Of a stretch of 64,000 nucleotides of DNA, positions 52,883 through 62,206 are shown one piece after another. Under the pieces are notes generated by a model. The model was not told where the DNA came from. It worked only from the letters and a program-made list of their open reading frames with translations, and made no database searches. Numbering within the stretch: position 1 is the first letter of the stretch; each line of letters starts with the position of its first letter. The position numbers and the translations under genes are program-made. Origin of the DNA: an uncultured Paracoccaceae bacterium (GTDB taxonomy: Bacteria > Pseudomonadota > Alphaproteobacteria > Rhodobacterales > Rhodobacteraceae); NCBI GenBank assembly GCA_947311485.1, contig CAMZLM010000007.1, positions 1-64,000 on the forward strand. Reading direction: 5' to 3'.

Positions 52883-54253
52883 CTATACATTCATCAGCAG
52901 GTGTTCACGTTCCCAAGGCGAAATCACCTGTTGGAATTCATCATATTCCATGCGTTTCGCGGCAATATAAACGCGGGTGAAATCCGGTCCCAGTAAATCC
53001 CAGAGCGGCTGGCATTCCTCCAGCTGCGCCAGCGCATCATAGAGCGACGGCGGAATATCGCGGTCCGCGTCATAGGCTTCGCCGGTGGCGGACGCGCGCG
53101 GGGTGAGCTGGCCTTTCATGCCCAGAAAACCACAGGCGAGCGAGGCCGCAATCCCCAGATAGGGGTTGCAATCCATGCCGGCCACACGGTTTTCCACCCG
53201 CCGGCCTTCGGGGGTGGAAATCGGCACGCGAATGCCGGTGGTGCGGTTGTCCTCGGCCCATTCCAGATTGATCGGTGCCGAGAAATTCGCCACATAGCGC
53301 CGGTAGCTGTTCACATAGGGCGCGATAAACGGGGTTGCCGCCGGCAGATAGGTTTGCATGCCGGCGATAAACTGGGTGAAGCGGTCCGTCGGGCCGCCAT
53401 CCGCATCGGTAAAGATATTCTTGCCGGTTTTGCTGTCCAGAATGGAATGGTGGATATGCATGGCCGAACCGGGTTGATCTGCCATCGGTTTTGCCATGAA
53501 GGTGGCAAAACAATTATGGCGCAGGGCGGCTTCCTTCAGCAGACGTTTGAAATAGAACACCTGGTCCGCCAGCTTGATCGCATCGCCATGTTGCAGGTTG
53601 ATTTCGATCTGGCCGGCCCCGCCTTCCTGAATGATGGTGTCGATCTCGAAGCCCTGTGCCTCGGCGAAATCATAGATATCGTCGATCACAGGGCCGTATT
53701 CATCAATCGCCGACATGGAATAGGCCTGCCGAGAAATCACCTGCCGCCCCGTGCGCCCCATGGGGGGTTCGATCGGGTGGTTGGGGTTGGTGTTTTGCTT
53801 GACCAGATAGAATTCCATTTCCGGTGCCACCACCGGCGACCAGCCTTCGGCCGCATAGGCATCCAGCACCCGTTTCAGCACGTTGCGCGGCACGGTTTCG
53901 ATCGGCTTGCCTTGCAGATCCGTTACATTATGGATGATTTGCAACGTCACATCCCCCGCCCAGGGCGCGGCGGTGGCGCTGTCGAAATCGGGTGTCAGCA
54001 CCATATCGCGTTCCGCGTACTGGTTTTCGATATCGTCGATTTCCACATAGGATCCGGTGATGGTCTGATAGAAAATCGCGTCCGACAAATACATCTGGTC
54101 CATCTTGCCGAATTTGCGCGCTGGCATGCATTTTCCACGGCTGGTGCCGGCGGTGTCGGCAATGATGCATTCGACCTCTTCCAGCCGTTTGCCTTGAATA
54201 TATTCCTGTGCCGCCGCAGGCAATTTTTCTGTCCAGTGTCCAGTATCAGCCAT
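52883..54253 (-). CDS. Glutamine synthetase family ligase, PuuA-like
   Basis: 456 residues with the GS beta-Grasp and catalytic domains. EMEFYL is the first metal-binding motif. INLQHGDAIKLADQVFYFKRL and PGSAMHIHHSILDSKTGKN (equivalent to the GSGMHxHxSL of GS) lie in the centre, and NRVAGMDCNPYLGIAASLACG follows. The absence of the adenylylation loop of housekeeping GlnA and the operon with a PuuB-like oxidase point to gamma-glutamylation of putrescine or another amine. Its start overlaps the amidotransferase gene by 8 bp. Confidence 0.87.
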   Translation of the reverse strand: MADTGHWTEKLPAAAQEYIQGKRLEEVECIIADTAGTSRGKCMPARKFGKMDQMYLSDAIFYQTITGSYVEIDDIENQYAERDMVLTPDFDSATAAPWAGDVTLQIIHNVTDLQGKPIETVPRNVLKRVLDAYAAEGWSPVVAPEMEFYLVKQNTNPNHPIEPPMGRTGRQVISRQAYSMSAIDEYGPVIDDIYDFAEAQGFEIDTIIQEGGAGQIEINLQHGDAIKLADQVFYFKRLLKEAALRHNCFATFMAKPMADQPGSAMHIHHSILDSKTGKNIFTDADGGPTDRFTQFIAGMQTYLPAATPFIAPYVNSYRRYVANFSAPINLEWAEDNRTTGIRVPISTPEGRRVENRVAGMDCNPYLGIAASLACGFLGMKGQLTPRASATGEAYDADRDIPPSLYDALAQLEECQPLWDLLGPDFTRVYIAAKRMEYDEFQQVISPWEREHLLMNV

Positions 54254-54935
54254 TGGTTTTCTCCTGCTTTAGCAAACGTTCAAACATATCGGCGACCTGT
54301 GCCTGTGCGGCTTTTGGCCCCAAATCCTGTGCGGCCTGTTCCAGCTGCGCATCCGGCACCAGCCCGCGCCCGCGTTTTTCGATCAGTTCCCGGACGAAAT
54401 CCGTGCCGAATTCCGGATGTGGCTGCATGGTCAACACCTTGTCCCCATAGGCCAGCACCGCATGTTCGCAAAAATCCGTGCTGCCAAGGGTTCGGGCATT
54501 GGCGGGCTTTTCAATCACCTGATCCTGATGCCAGGCATGCAGAGGCAGGGAACTGCCATCCTGCATCCGGTATTCCACATGGCCGATAGACCAGCCACCA
54601 TCGTATTTGGCGACCTTGCCACCCAGTGCCTGTGCAATGATCTGATGGCCAAAACAGACCCCGATCAGGGGCATGTCAGCGGCGAAGATATCCCGCACCA
54701 GCTGTTCCAGCGGCGCGATCCAGTCGTGATCCTCGTACACACCGAACCGTGAGCCGGTAATCAGCCAGCCGTCGGCCTCTTGCGGTGTGTCCGGGAATTC
54801 TCCGTCCAGAACTTTGTAAGTCCGAAAGCTGAAACCGCGACCGGCCAGCAATTTAACGAACATTTGGTCATATTCGCCAAAGTCATCGACAAGCATGTCC
54901 GGTGAGCGGCCGGTTTGCAGAATGCCTATTATCAT
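54246..54935 (-). CDS. Class I glutamine amidotransferase-like protein
   Basis: 229 residues. The triad is complete: nucleophile Cys in IGVCFGHQIIAQALGG (about 94), and His-x-Glu in MQPHPEFGTDF. It resembles the GMP-synthase-type GATase1 proteins (COG0518), not the longer peptidase C26 protein PuuD that normally releases GABA from gamma-glutamyl-GABA in this pathway. It may fill that hydrolase step, or process another gamma-glutamyl product. It is the first gene of the leftward operon, directly after the palindrome region. Confidence 0.85.
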   Translation of the reverse strand: MIIGILQTGRSPDMLVDDFGEYDQMFVKLLAGRGFSFRTYKVLDGEFPDTPQEADGWLITGSRFGVYEDHDWIAPLEQLVRDIFAADMPLIGVCFGHQIIAQALGGKVAKYDGGWSIGHVEYRMQDGSSLPLHAWHQDQVIEKPANARTLGSTDFCEHAVLAYGDKVLTMQPHPEFGTDFVRELIEKRGRGLVPDAQLEQAAQDLGPKAAQAQVADMFERLLKQEKTNG

Positions 54936-54990
54936 TTTTCACCTGTATGACTGTGTTGTGACAGGGCTACCATTGCAGAGGGGTTTGGCG

Positions 54991-55018
54991 CAAGAATAAT
55001 TTGATCAAATTATTCTTG
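54991..55018. promoter_or_regulatory. Perfect 28-bp palindrome between the puu-type operon and gcdH
   Basis: CAAGAATAATTTGA is followed directly by its exact complement. It lies 56 bp before the amidotransferase start and 97 bp before gcdH, in the only space for both promoters. Its length and perfection suit a dimeric or double-dimeric regulator site. It lacks a T-run and coding genes diverge from it, so it is not a terminator. Confidence 0.75.
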
Positions 55019-55068
55019 TCGGTTAGAAAGCACGCATCGCTTGGGCTTGTTTGTTGTTGGCAATCATG

Positions 55069-55096
55069 CTTTAAGCTTAAAGTGAATGGCCATTCA
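55069..55096. promoter_or_regulatory. Two 14-bp palindromes just before gcdH
   Basis: CTTTAAGCTTAAAG (55069-55082) and TGAATGGCCATTCA (55083-55096) are adjacent perfect palindromes ending 19 bp before the gcdH ATG. TGAATG/CATTCA half-sites are used by TetR-type regulators of fatty-acid breakdown genes such as Bacillus FadR, a loose parallel. They probably control gcdH. Confidence 0.55.
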
Positions 55097-55114
55097 ATTA
55101 AATGAGGCAAGCCC

Positions 55115-56332
55115 ATGACCACCCCGACACTCAAAGCCAAAGACAAGCCCGATCTGGGATCCTTTCAGTGGGATGACCCGTTTTTGCTGGATGATCAGCT
55201 GGAAGAGGACGAACGCATGCTGCGCGATGCGTCGCGCGCCTATGCACAGGAAAAATTGCAGCCGCGTGTGATTGACGCCTATGCAAATGAAACCTGTGAT
55301 CCGGACATTTTCCGCGAGATGGGCGAAATGGGGCTGTTGGGGATTACGGTGCCGGAACAATACGGCGGTCTTGGCGCAGGATACGTGAGCTACGGGCTCG
55401 TCGCGCGCGAGGTCGAGCGGGTCGATTCGGGGTACCGGTCGATGATGTCGGTGCAAAGCTCGCTGGTGATGTATCCGATCTATGCCTATGGTTCCGAAGA
55501 ACAGCGGATGAAATACCTGCCCAAACTGGCCAGCGGTGAATACATTGGCTGTTTCGGATTGACCGAACCGGATGCGGGGTCCGATCCGGGCGGCATGAAA
55601 ACCGTGGCGAAAAAGACCGATGGCGGCTATGTGCTGAACGGATCGAAAATGTGGATTTCCAACAGCCCGATTGCCGATGTGTTTGTGATCTGGGCCAAAT
55701 CCGATGCGCATGGCGGCAAAATTCGCGGGTTTGTGCTGGAAAAAGGGATGAAAGGCCTGTCCGCGCCAAAAATCGAAGGCAAGCTCTCCTTGCGGGCGTC
55801 GATCACCGGTGAAATCGTGTTGCAGGATGTGGAGGTCAGCGAAGACGCGCTGTTGCCGCATGTGCAGGGGCTGAAAGGGCCGTTTGGCTGTTTGAACCGT
55901 GCGCGCTACGGTATCAGCTGGGGCGTTTTGGGGGCGGCGGAATTCTGCTGGCATTCGGCACGCCAATACGGGCTGGACCGGAAACAATTTGGCCGGCCTT
56001 TGGCGCAAACGCAGCTGTTTCAGAAGAAACTGGCGGATATGCAGACCGAAATCACCCTTGGTTTACAAGGTTCCCTGCGGATCGGGCGACTGCTGGATGC
56101 GGCCAATGCGGCACCGGAAATGATTTCGCTGATGAAGCGTAACAACTGTGGCAAGGCGCTGGAAATCGCGCGCATGTCGCGTGATATGCATGGCGGGAAC
56201 GGGATCAGTCAGGAATTCCAGATCATGCGCCACATGTGCAATCTGGAAACCGTCAACACCTATGAAGGCGCACATGATGTGCATGCGCTGATTCTGGGAC
56301 GGGCGCAGACCGGATTGCAGGCGTTCTTTTAA
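55115..56332 (+). CDS. gcdH: Glutaryl-CoA dehydrogenase (acyl-CoA dehydrogenase family)
   Basis: 405 residues. Oxidises and decarboxylates glutaryl-CoA to crotonyl-CoA in lysine, tryptophan and glutarate breakdown. [52 protein letters not shown] and the base Glu384 in [19 protein letters not shown] are all typical of GCDH and not of butyryl- or isovaleryl-CoA dehydrogenases. The sequence GSMYA-type FAD sites are as in the family. It faces the polyamine operon, and a putative shared control region lies between them. Confidence 0.9.
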   Translation: MTTPTLKAKDKPDLGSFQWDDPFLLDDQLEEDERMLRDASRAYAQEKLQPRVIDAYANETCDPDIFREMGEMGLLGITVPEQYGGLGAGYVSYGLVAREVERVDSGYRSMMSVQSSLVMYPIYAYGSEEQRMKYLPKLASGEYIGCFGLTEPDAGSDPGGMKTVAKKTDGGYVLNGSKMWISNSPIADVFVIWAKSDAHGGKIRGFVLEKGMKGLSAPKIEGKLSLRASITGEIVLQDVEVSEDALLPHVQGLKGPFGCLNRARYGISWGVLGAAEFCWHSARQYGLDRKQFGRPLAQTQLFQKKLADMQTEITLGLQGSLRIGRLLDAANAAPEMISLMKRNNCGKALEIARMSRDMHGGNGISQEFQIMRHMCNLETVNTYEGAHDVHALILGRAQTGLQAFF

Positions 56333-56352
56333 CGAACTCTTTAAATAACCTT

Positions 56353-56381
56353 AAAAAGGGGGCGCGATTGGCCCCCTTTTT
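56353..56381. terminator. Bidirectional terminator after gcdH
   Basis: AAAAAGGGGGC pairs with GCCCCCTTTTT around GCGATTG. T-runs occur at both ends, so it serves gcdH and the convergent DUF59 gene. Confidence 0.85.
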
Positions 56382-56419
56382 CGTGAAATGGTCTGTTATT
56401 GCGTGAAATGGCCCGCGTT

Positions 56420-56782
56420 TTACATAAAGCCCAGCTCAAGGCGGGCTTCGTCGGACATCATATCCATACCCCATTGCGGCTCCCAGACCAGATTGACACT
56501 GACGGTTTGAACGCCGGGAACCGCCATTACGGCATCTTCGATCCAGCCGGGCATCTCGCCGGCAACCGGACAGCCGGGCGCGGTGAGCGACATGACGATG
56601 TCGACCACACCGTTGTCGTCGATCTCGATCGTGTAAACCAGACCAAGGTCGTAAATATTCACGGGAATTTCAGGGTCATGCACGGAACGGCAGGCCTCTA
56701 CCACTGCGTCATACAACGGGTGGTCGGTGGTGGAGGGTTTGATCAGCGGGGTGCCTTCCATGGGGGCGGGACTGGTGTTCAT
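56420..56782 (-). CDS. MIP18/DUF59 family protein (SufT-like)
   Basis: 120 residues of the DUF59 family involved in iron-sulfur cluster assembly and delivery. The domain begins YDAVVEACRSVHDPEIPVNIYDLGLVY and contains LTAPGCPVAGEMPGWIEDA with the conserved reactive Cys. I use the ATG at 56782. The track uses GTG 12 nt upstream, and neither has a clear ribosome-binding site. In many Rhodobacterales this gene belongs to or lies near the suf operon. Here no suf genes are adjacent. Confidence 0.88.
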   Translation of the reverse strand: MNTSPAPMEGTPLIKPSTTDHPLYDAVVEACRSVHDPEIPVNIYDLGLVYTIEIDDNGVVDIVMSLTAPGCPVAGEMPGWIEDAVMAVPGVQTVSVNLVWEPQWGMDMMSDEARLELGFM

Positions 56783-56900
56783 GGCGGTGCTCACTTGTGC
56801 TGGGGATTATTTCTTGAGTCTTTATATATGGTATTATTTCGAGGCTGTCCATGGCCCAAGCTGCGGCATATTGAAGGGGTTTCTGCCCGTCCGGTGCGGG

Positions 56901-57044
56901 ATGTCCCGGGGTGTTTACGTTAAATTAACCCTGGGTCTGCTAGTGACAGGGATGCTGCTTGCACTTTTATTACCCGAGTCGGGAGGGCGATTGACGAGAA
57001 TAGACTTGAATTCGGATGCGTTTGCGATACTCAACGCGCCATGA
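56901..57044 (+). CDS. Possible 47-residue membrane peptide upstream of tgt
   Basis: An ATG at 56901 opens a frame ending at TGA 57042-57044, whose stop overlaps the tgt start as ATGA. It has a basic N-terminus MSRGVYVK, one hydrophobic span (about 9-25, [15 protein letters not shown]) and a short polar tail. The overlap suggests translational coupling with tgt. The weak ribosome-binding site (GGTGCGGG) and lack of a known family keep confidence low. The longer ORF in the track starting at 56727 overlaps the DUF59 gene and is not believable. Confidence 0.4.
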   Translation: MSRGVYVKLTLGLLVTGMLLALLLPESGGRLTRIDLNSDAFAILNAP

Positions 57045-58171
57045 CACAGAAATTTACCTTTGCCGTTGCCCAGCGTGACGGACGCGCGCGTACCGGTGTG
57101 ATCAACACTCCGCGCGGCGATATTCGGACACCGGCGTTCATGCCGGTGGGAACGGCGGCCACGGTCAAGGCGATGATGCCCGAAAGCGTGCGTGCAACGG
57201 GGGCGGATATCCTGTTGGGCAATACCTATCATCTGATGTTGCGCCCAGGGGCGGAGCGGGTGGCGCGTTTGGGCGGGTTGCACAAGTTTATGAACTGGGA
57301 TCGTCCGATCCTGACCGACAGCGGCGGATTTCAGGTCATGAGCCTGACGGCCCTGCGTAAAATGACCGAAGAAGGGGTGACCTTTCAAAGCCACATCGAC
57401 GGGTCCAAGCACCACCTGTCGCCGGAGCGGTCCATGGAAATTCAGGCGTTGTTGGGATCCGACATCGTTATGAGCTTTGATGAATGCACCCCGCATCCGG
57501 CGACCCACGAGGTGGCGCAAAAAAGCATGGAACTGTCGATGCGCTGGGCGCAACGATCCCGCGATGCCTTTGGCGATCGTCCGGGGCATGCGTTGTTCGG
57601 CATTCAGCAGGGCAGCACATTCGAGGATTTGCGCGCCCAAAGCGCCGACGCCTTGCGCCGGATTGAATTTGATGGCTATGCCATTGGGGGACTGGCCGTG
57701 GGCGAAGGTCAGGAAGCCATGTTCAAGGTGCTGGATTTCGCGCCGGGGCAATTGCCGCAGGACAAGCCGCGCTATTTGATGGGCGTGGGCAAGCCGGATG
57801 ATATCGTCGGGGCCGTGCAACGCGGTGTGGATATGTTTGATTGTGTGCTGCCCTCGCGGTCGGGGCGCACCGGACAGGCGCAAACCCGTGTCGGGGCGAT
57901 CAACCTGCGCAATGCACGCCACAAAGACGATCCGCGCCCGCTCGATGCGGAATGTACCTGCCCAACCTGCCGCAATTATTCGCGCGCCTATCTGCATCAT
58001 GTGGTGCGGGCGCAGGAAATGATCGCGGGTATGTTGTTGACTTGGCATAATCTGCATTACTATCAGGAGCTAATGTCCGGGCTGCGCGGCGCAATCAGAA
58101 CGCAGGGTCTGGACGGTTTTGTCGCGGATTTCCACGCGCGGCGCGCGCAAGGGGATATTGAACCGGTTTAG
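57041..58171 (+). CDS. tgt: tRNA-guanine transglycosylase
   Basis: 376 residues. Exchanges guanine 34 for the queuosine precursor preQ1 in tRNAs with GUN anticodons, which include the tRNA-Asn of this window. DSGGFQVMS is the substrate-binding loop, [19 protein letters not shown] contains the catalytic Asp, and the zinc site is [16 protein letters not shown]. The length is standard. The start overlaps a possible small membrane peptide gene. A terminator follows. Confidence 0.97.
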   Translation: MTQKFTFAVAQRDGRARTGVINTPRGDIRTPAFMPVGTAATVKAMMPESVRATGADILLGNTYHLMLRPGAERVARLGGLHKFMNWDRPILTDSGGFQVMSLTALRKMTEEGVTFQSHIDGSKHHLSPERSMEIQALLGSDIVMSFDECTPHPATHEVAQKSMELSMRWAQRSRDAFGDRPGHALFGIQQGSTFEDLRAQSADALRRIEFDGYAIGGLAVGEGQEAMFKVLDFAPGQLPQDKPRYLMGVGKPDDIVGAVQRGVDMFDCVLPSRSGRTGQAQTRVGAINLRNARHKDDPRPLDAECTCPTCRNYSRAYLHHVVRAQEMIAGMLLTWHNLHYYQELMSGLRGAIRTQGLDGFVADFHARRAQGDIEPV

Positions 58172-58218
58172 GTGGTTTTCCCCTGTTCCTGCCAGAACCG
58201 CGGTTTCACGCGGTAATT

Positions 58219-58239
58219 GCCCCCCTTGCGGGGCTTTTT
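58219..58239 (+). terminator. Terminator after tgt
   Basis: GCCCC and GGGGC pair around a CTTGC loop and are followed by TTTTT. It lies about 45 bp after the tgt stop. A wider CCCCCTTGC/GCAAGGGGG inverted repeat overlaps it. Confidence 0.65.
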
Positions 58240-58350
58240 GTCCTTGCAAGGGGGGGCTGACGCCAATACAAGGGCGACTGATTTCACAGGTTTCGCCCGT
58301 GCGCTTTTGTGCGGCCCGCCACAACACTAGAATGCTAAAAGGATGCCCTC

Positions 58351-59682
58351 ATGCAGGTTACTGAAACGCTCAACGAAGGCCTGAAACGCGCCTACACGAT
58401 TTCGATCCCCGCCAAAGAGCTGGAAGATAAAGTGAACGCCAAACTGGCAGAAGCGCAGCCTACCATTGAAATGAAAGGTTTCCGCAAAGGCAAAGTGCCT
58501 ATGGCGATGCTGAAAAAACAGTATGGTGCCTCTGTGATGGGCGAAGCCATGCAGGAAACTGTTGATGGCGCAATGAACGAGCATTTCGAAAAAACCGGCG
58601 ACCGTCCTGCAATGCAGCCCGACGTGAAAATGACCAACGAGAGCTGGAACGCAGGCGACGATGTCGAAGTGACACTGTCCTATGAGTGTCTGCCAGAGGT
58701 TACGGCCCCGGATTTTGCCAAGCTGAAACTGGAAAAGCTGGTTGTCAAAACCGACGACAGCGATGTTGACGAAGCTTTGGAAAATCTGGCCAGCACTGCA
58801 CAGGATTTCAAAGACCGCAAAAAAGGCTCCAAAGCCAAGGACGGCGATCAGGTCACCATCGATTTCCTCGGCAAAGTGGATGACGTGGCATTTGAAGGTG
58901 GCGCAGGCGACGATTACCCGCTGGTTCTGGGGTCAAACAGCTTTATCCCCGGTTTTGAAGAACAGCTGGTCGGGGCCAAAGCTGGCGAAGACGTAAAAGT
59001 GAATGTTAAATTCCCTGACGAATACGGTGCTGAAAATCTGGCGGGCAAAGACGCTGTTTTTGAATGCACTGTAAAAGCCGTGAAAGAGCCGGTAGCGGCA
59101 GAAATCAATGACGAATTGGCGGAAAAATTCGGCGCAGAGAGCTTGGATGATCTGAAAAAACAGATCACCGAGCGTCTGGAAGTGGAATATGCCGGCGCGG
59201 CACGCATGGTGATGAAGCGCGAAATGATGGACGAGCTGGACAAGCTGGTTGATTTCGATCTGCCGCCAACATTGGTAGAACAAGAAGCCGCACAAATCGC
59301 GCATCAGCTCTGGCATGAAGACAACCCCGAAGTTCAGGGCCATGATCACCCCGAAATCGAAACCACTGACGAGCACCGCAAATTGGCGGAACGTCGTGTG
59401 CGTTTGGGGCTGTTGCTGGCCGAGGTTGGCAAAATTCAGGAAATCAACGTGACCGAACAGGAAATGCAGGCCGCCGCCATGGAGCAGGCGCGCCAGTATC
59501 CGGGCCAAGAGCGTGAATTCTTTGAGTTCCTGAGCAAAAACGAGCAGATGCAACAGCAGATGCGCGCACCGATCTTTGAAAACAAGGTGATTGATTACAT
59601 CGCCGAACTGGCCGATGTGACAGAAAAAGAAGTTTCCAAAGACGAGCTGCAGAAAGCGGTTGAAGATCTAGAAGCTGAATAA
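58351..59682 (+). CDS. tig: Trigger factor
   Basis: 443-residue ribosome-associated chaperone with peptidyl-prolyl isomerase activity. The N-terminal ribosome-binding domain contains [16 protein letters not shown] (the FRKGxxP signature). The FKBP domain (about 160-245) includes [21 protein letters not shown]. The C-terminal helical cradle ends with an acidic tail. In many bacteria clpP and clpX follow. Here they do not: a terminator and an unknown operon come next. Confidence 0.96.
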   Translation: MQVTETLNEGLKRAYTISIPAKELEDKVNAKLAEAQPTIEMKGFRKGKVPMAMLKKQYGASVMGEAMQETVDGAMNEHFEKTGDRPAMQPDVKMTNESWNAGDDVEVTLSYECLPEVTAPDFAKLKLEKLVVKTDDSDVDEALENLASTAQDFKDRKKGSKAKDGDQVTIDFLGKVDDVAFEGGAGDDYPLVLGSNSFIPGFEEQLVGAKAGEDVKVNVKFPDEYGAENLAGKDAVFECTVKAVKEPVAAEINDELAEKFGAESLDDLKKQITERLEVEYAGAARMVMKREMMDELDKLVDFDLPPTLVEQEAAQIAHQLWHEDNPEVQGHDHPEIETTDEHRKLAERRVRLGLLLAEVGKIQEINVTEQEMQAAAMEQARQYPGQEREFFEFLSKNEQMQQQMRAPIFENKVIDYIAELADVTEKEVSKDELQKAVEDLEAE

Positions 59683-59704
59683 TCAGCATCTTCGGAAGTT
59701 TATC

Positions 59705-59733
59705 AAAAGGGCGTCCTGAGGGGCGCCCTTTTT
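59705..59733 (+). terminator. Terminator after tig
   Basis: AAAAGGGCG pairs with CGCCCTTTT, with one more T, around TCCTGAGGGG. It lies about 22 bp after the tig stop codon. Confidence 0.85.
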
Positions 59734-59841
59734 CGATGCTCTTCTTTGAGGCACAATTTTAATAAAAATATTCCCAATCTTGAGTTGTCTGCAGCGCGCG
59801 GTTAGTACTGAAAAAAACGAAGTACAATTCGCAGGTGACGT

Positions 59842-61167
59842 ATGACCGTCAATAAAGATAATTTTTATAAGCGACTCGAGAAAATAGAAAGCAAATCGCC
59901 GAAGGGTAAAAAAACGGTAAAACGACCCCGAAAACAGGCGACCACGCGAACAGGCTATGGCCGGTTTGCGGGGATAGGGGTGGTGATATTGGTTTTACTT
60001 GCCGGTGGTGGGGCTGGCTATTACTTCAGGGCGAACCTGAGCCCCGTGTTTGCCCGTGTGAAACAATCCTTTACCAGCCTGCAGGCGATGAATACGGTTG
60101 ATCCAACCACGCCCAAAGGCGATCAAACCCCGCTGGTTCCCGGAGTGTTACGCGAGGCATCTTTGTATGGTGGTTTTGTCCATTCTCCGGCTGTGGTTTC
60201 TGCGGACAGTCAGGATTATCTGGTTGCGGATATTGCGTCCGGATTTTCAGTGTCCTCTGGTTCTGTTGCGCCCAAAGACCTGATATTGTTCGATAGAAAC
60301 ACAACATGCGAATTTCGCGCGCCGAAGCGATCTGAAAAATTCTATAGCGTTAATCTGGATTATGGTTTGATCAAGACGCAGGTGCGGGCCTTTTCTGACA
60401 CAGAGGTTGCCAGCAAACTGAAGGCGTTTATCAAGTGGAATATGAATTTTTCATATACCGGAAAAGCAAAATTGGAAAAGTATTTGGTTTCGGGAAAAGT
60501 TAACGCTGTTGATGTGTTTGTAACCGACACAACCGCGCCTGTGTATTTGGTGTTGCAATCCTTTGGCGTGCCGGTGATCTGGAATGTCCATACTGCAGAA
60601 AACGTGAAGATTGCCCATATTGCCGTGAATAGCCCGGGGGTGTCCGGCGTGGTCTTGCCTGTGCAAAATACTCCGGTAGAAGCGATAAATTTCAAGGATT
60701 TTCTGATTTCGGATAAAGGGAATTCCAGTCAAAGAAACGCAGCCAATAAAAATTCAGCTACATTTTGTGATGCGCGGCCTTGGCGAAAACCCAAGGAACA
60801 TTGGGTTCAATGGATAAAAGCCGACAGAAGCGATGGCCCTTATCGCAACCAGCGTGACACCTTTTTTGAAAAAGCACGGGCCTATGATAAATGGTTCCGG
60901 ACGGTCTTTGGCCAAGGGGCAGAAGAAAACCTGACCGAAGCAGAAGCCGCAGCACATGTATTGCTTGGCCCGCTGCCAAAACAAAGAATTCCCTATCGAC
61001 CCTTGGCAGATTCAGTGGTGCATCTGGTGCGAACCGACCATGTTATTGTGGCGGATGAAACAGAAAGTAAAAAACAGGTGTTTGCTTTGCAAAATGCGAT
61101 TCTGGACCGCATTACAGACGGCGGATTTGATAAAATCAATCCGGGGTACATGGAGGTAACGCAATGA
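59842..61167 (+). CDS. Unrecognised membrane-anchored protein A
   Basis: 441 residues. A very basic cytoplasmic start (about 1-40, KGKKTVKRPRKQATTRTGYG) is followed by one membrane helix (about 43-63, GIGVVILVLLAGGGAGYYF) and a large periplasmic part of about 375 residues. A proline/threonine-rich linker (DPTTPKGDQTPLVPG) leads into a mixed alpha/beta domain with four or five aromatic-rich strands, and a Trp-rich segment (DARPWRKPKEHWVQWIKADR) lies near 310-330. AGGTGA precedes the ATG at a good distance. I do not recognise a family. It overlaps the next unknown gene by 4 bp, and the two surely act together. Confidence 0.75.
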   Translation: MTVNKDNFYKRLEKIESKSPKGKKTVKRPRKQATTRTGYGRFAGIGVVILVLLAGGGAGYYFRANLSPVFARVKQSFTSLQAMNTVDPTTPKGDQTPLVPGVLREASLYGGFVHSPAVVSADSQDYLVADIASGFSVSSGSVAPKDLILFDRNTTCEFRAPKRSEKFYSVNLDYGLIKTQVRAFSDTEVASKLKAFIKWNMNFSYTGKAKLEKYLVSGKVNAVDVFVTDTTAPVYLVLQSFGVPVIWNVHTAENVKIAHIAVNSPGVSGVVLPVQNTPVEAINFKDFLISDKGNSSQRNAANKNSATFCDARPWRKPKEHWVQWIKADRSDGPYRNQRDTFFEKARAYDKWFRTVFGQGAEENLTEAEAAAHVLLGPLPKQRIPYRPLADSVVHLVRTDHVIVADETESKKQVFALQNAILDRITDGGFDKINPGYMEVTQ

Positions 61168-62201
61168 TTATCGTTCGAATAATTCAAGTTCTCGGGGTTT
61201 TATTTACGGTTTCGATGATGGCCTGGGGCGTGCGTATGACGGTCTATTCCGAGAACATGCTTAGCGGTGCCACGGACAATGACACGGGGTTTCAATTTGA
61301 AATGCCGAAAATGCCATGGTTTTTGCGACAGGTGACCCAGCAAAATCCGGATGTCCCCTTGGAAAAAGGTGTGATTCGCCGGATACCAACCGATATTGGC
61401 GGGGCGGTACCGGGCAAGAGAAACGAGTTATTGTTTCGCCCTGATGATCTGAATGTTACCCGCAGCATTAAAATAGAACAGGTTTTGCCATTTTCGGCCT
61501 TTCTGAATGAAGATGAGGAAATGCCTTCGGAGGATATAAAAATCCTCTATGTCCGGACGCGGGCAGCACGGGTTTTAGCCCCGTATTGTCGGGAAATGTT
61601 GGGGGTTTTGGCCAAAGGCTGTGCCTATAAATCGACACAGGTAACCGAAGGTAAAGACGGAACTTACCGGGTTGGAGTGACGTTTGTGTATGTGCCAGCC
61701 TATGATTTGGGGGCGTTTAAGGTGCAACAAGGCTATGAGGAGCTGTCCGCGATTGTGAATTTGACCCCACAAAGGACATTTGGCATCATCAATTCACCCG
61801 AGGCCCGCGCCGCAGTGTATCGCAAAGCGTTGAAGGCCTGTGATGAATTCAGAAAGCTGTATCCGAACTGTGTTCTGGAGCGCATGTATTTTACAATTGT
61901 TCCCAAACAAGAGCGTAAATCGACCCGCAGCAAGAGAAAAAAAGCCCCGGAAAAGAAAAAGTCGTTGCTCAAGCGGGCTAAACGTTTTGGTGAAAAAGGC
62001 GCATTTGGATCAAAGGCTGGGTTTGGCAAAAAAAGTAAAACCAAAAAGCCGTACAAAATAGAAGCAACCACGGATTTTCGTTATACCAACGAAACCTTCC
62101 GTGCGCATGCTGTTCTGGGTGTTTATGCCATTGATACGGAGGACGAAAACACAGCCGTGCGTGAACTGGGCAAAGCGGTGTCCGAAAAGCTGATGCAATA
62201 A
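61164..62201 (+). CDS. Unrecognised membrane-anchored protein B
   Basis: 345 residues. An N-terminal membrane helix (about 4-24, VRIIQVLGVLFTVSMMAWGV) is followed by a periplasmic part. Near residues 125-160 are cysteines in LAPYCREMLGVLAKGCAYKS and later ACDEFRKLYPNCVLE, possibly two disulfides. A strongly basic Lys/Arg-rich insertion (about 252-297, KSTRSKRKKAPEKKKSLLKR) is followed by a short folded end (TDFRYTNETFRAHAVLGVYAI). The start overlaps protein A as ATGA. The basic insert could bind an acidic polymer or the cell surface (inference). No family is recognised. Confidence 0.75.
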   Translation: MIIVRIIQVLGVLFTVSMMAWGVRMTVYSENMLSGATDNDTGFQFEMPKMPWFLRQVTQQNPDVPLEKGVIRRIPTDIGGAVPGKRNELLFRPDDLNVTRSIKIEQVLPFSAFLNEDEEMPSEDIKILYVRTRAARVLAPYCREMLGVLAKGCAYKSTQVTEGKDGTYRVGVTFVYVPAYDLGAFKVQQGYEELSAIVNLTPQRTFGIINSPEARAAVYRKALKACDEFRKLYPNCVLERMYFTIVPKQERKSTRSKRKKAPEKKKSLLKRAKRFGEKGAFGSKAGFGKKSKTKKPYKIEATTDFRYTNETFRAHAVLGVYAIDTEDENTAVRELGKAVSEKLMQ

Positions 62202-62206
62202 ATGCA

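Noticed and set aside
54991-55018. FNR-type site at the centre of the 28-bp palindrome
   Set aside because: The centre TTTGATCAAA lacks the TTGAT-N4-ATCAA spacing required by FNR and CRP proteins.
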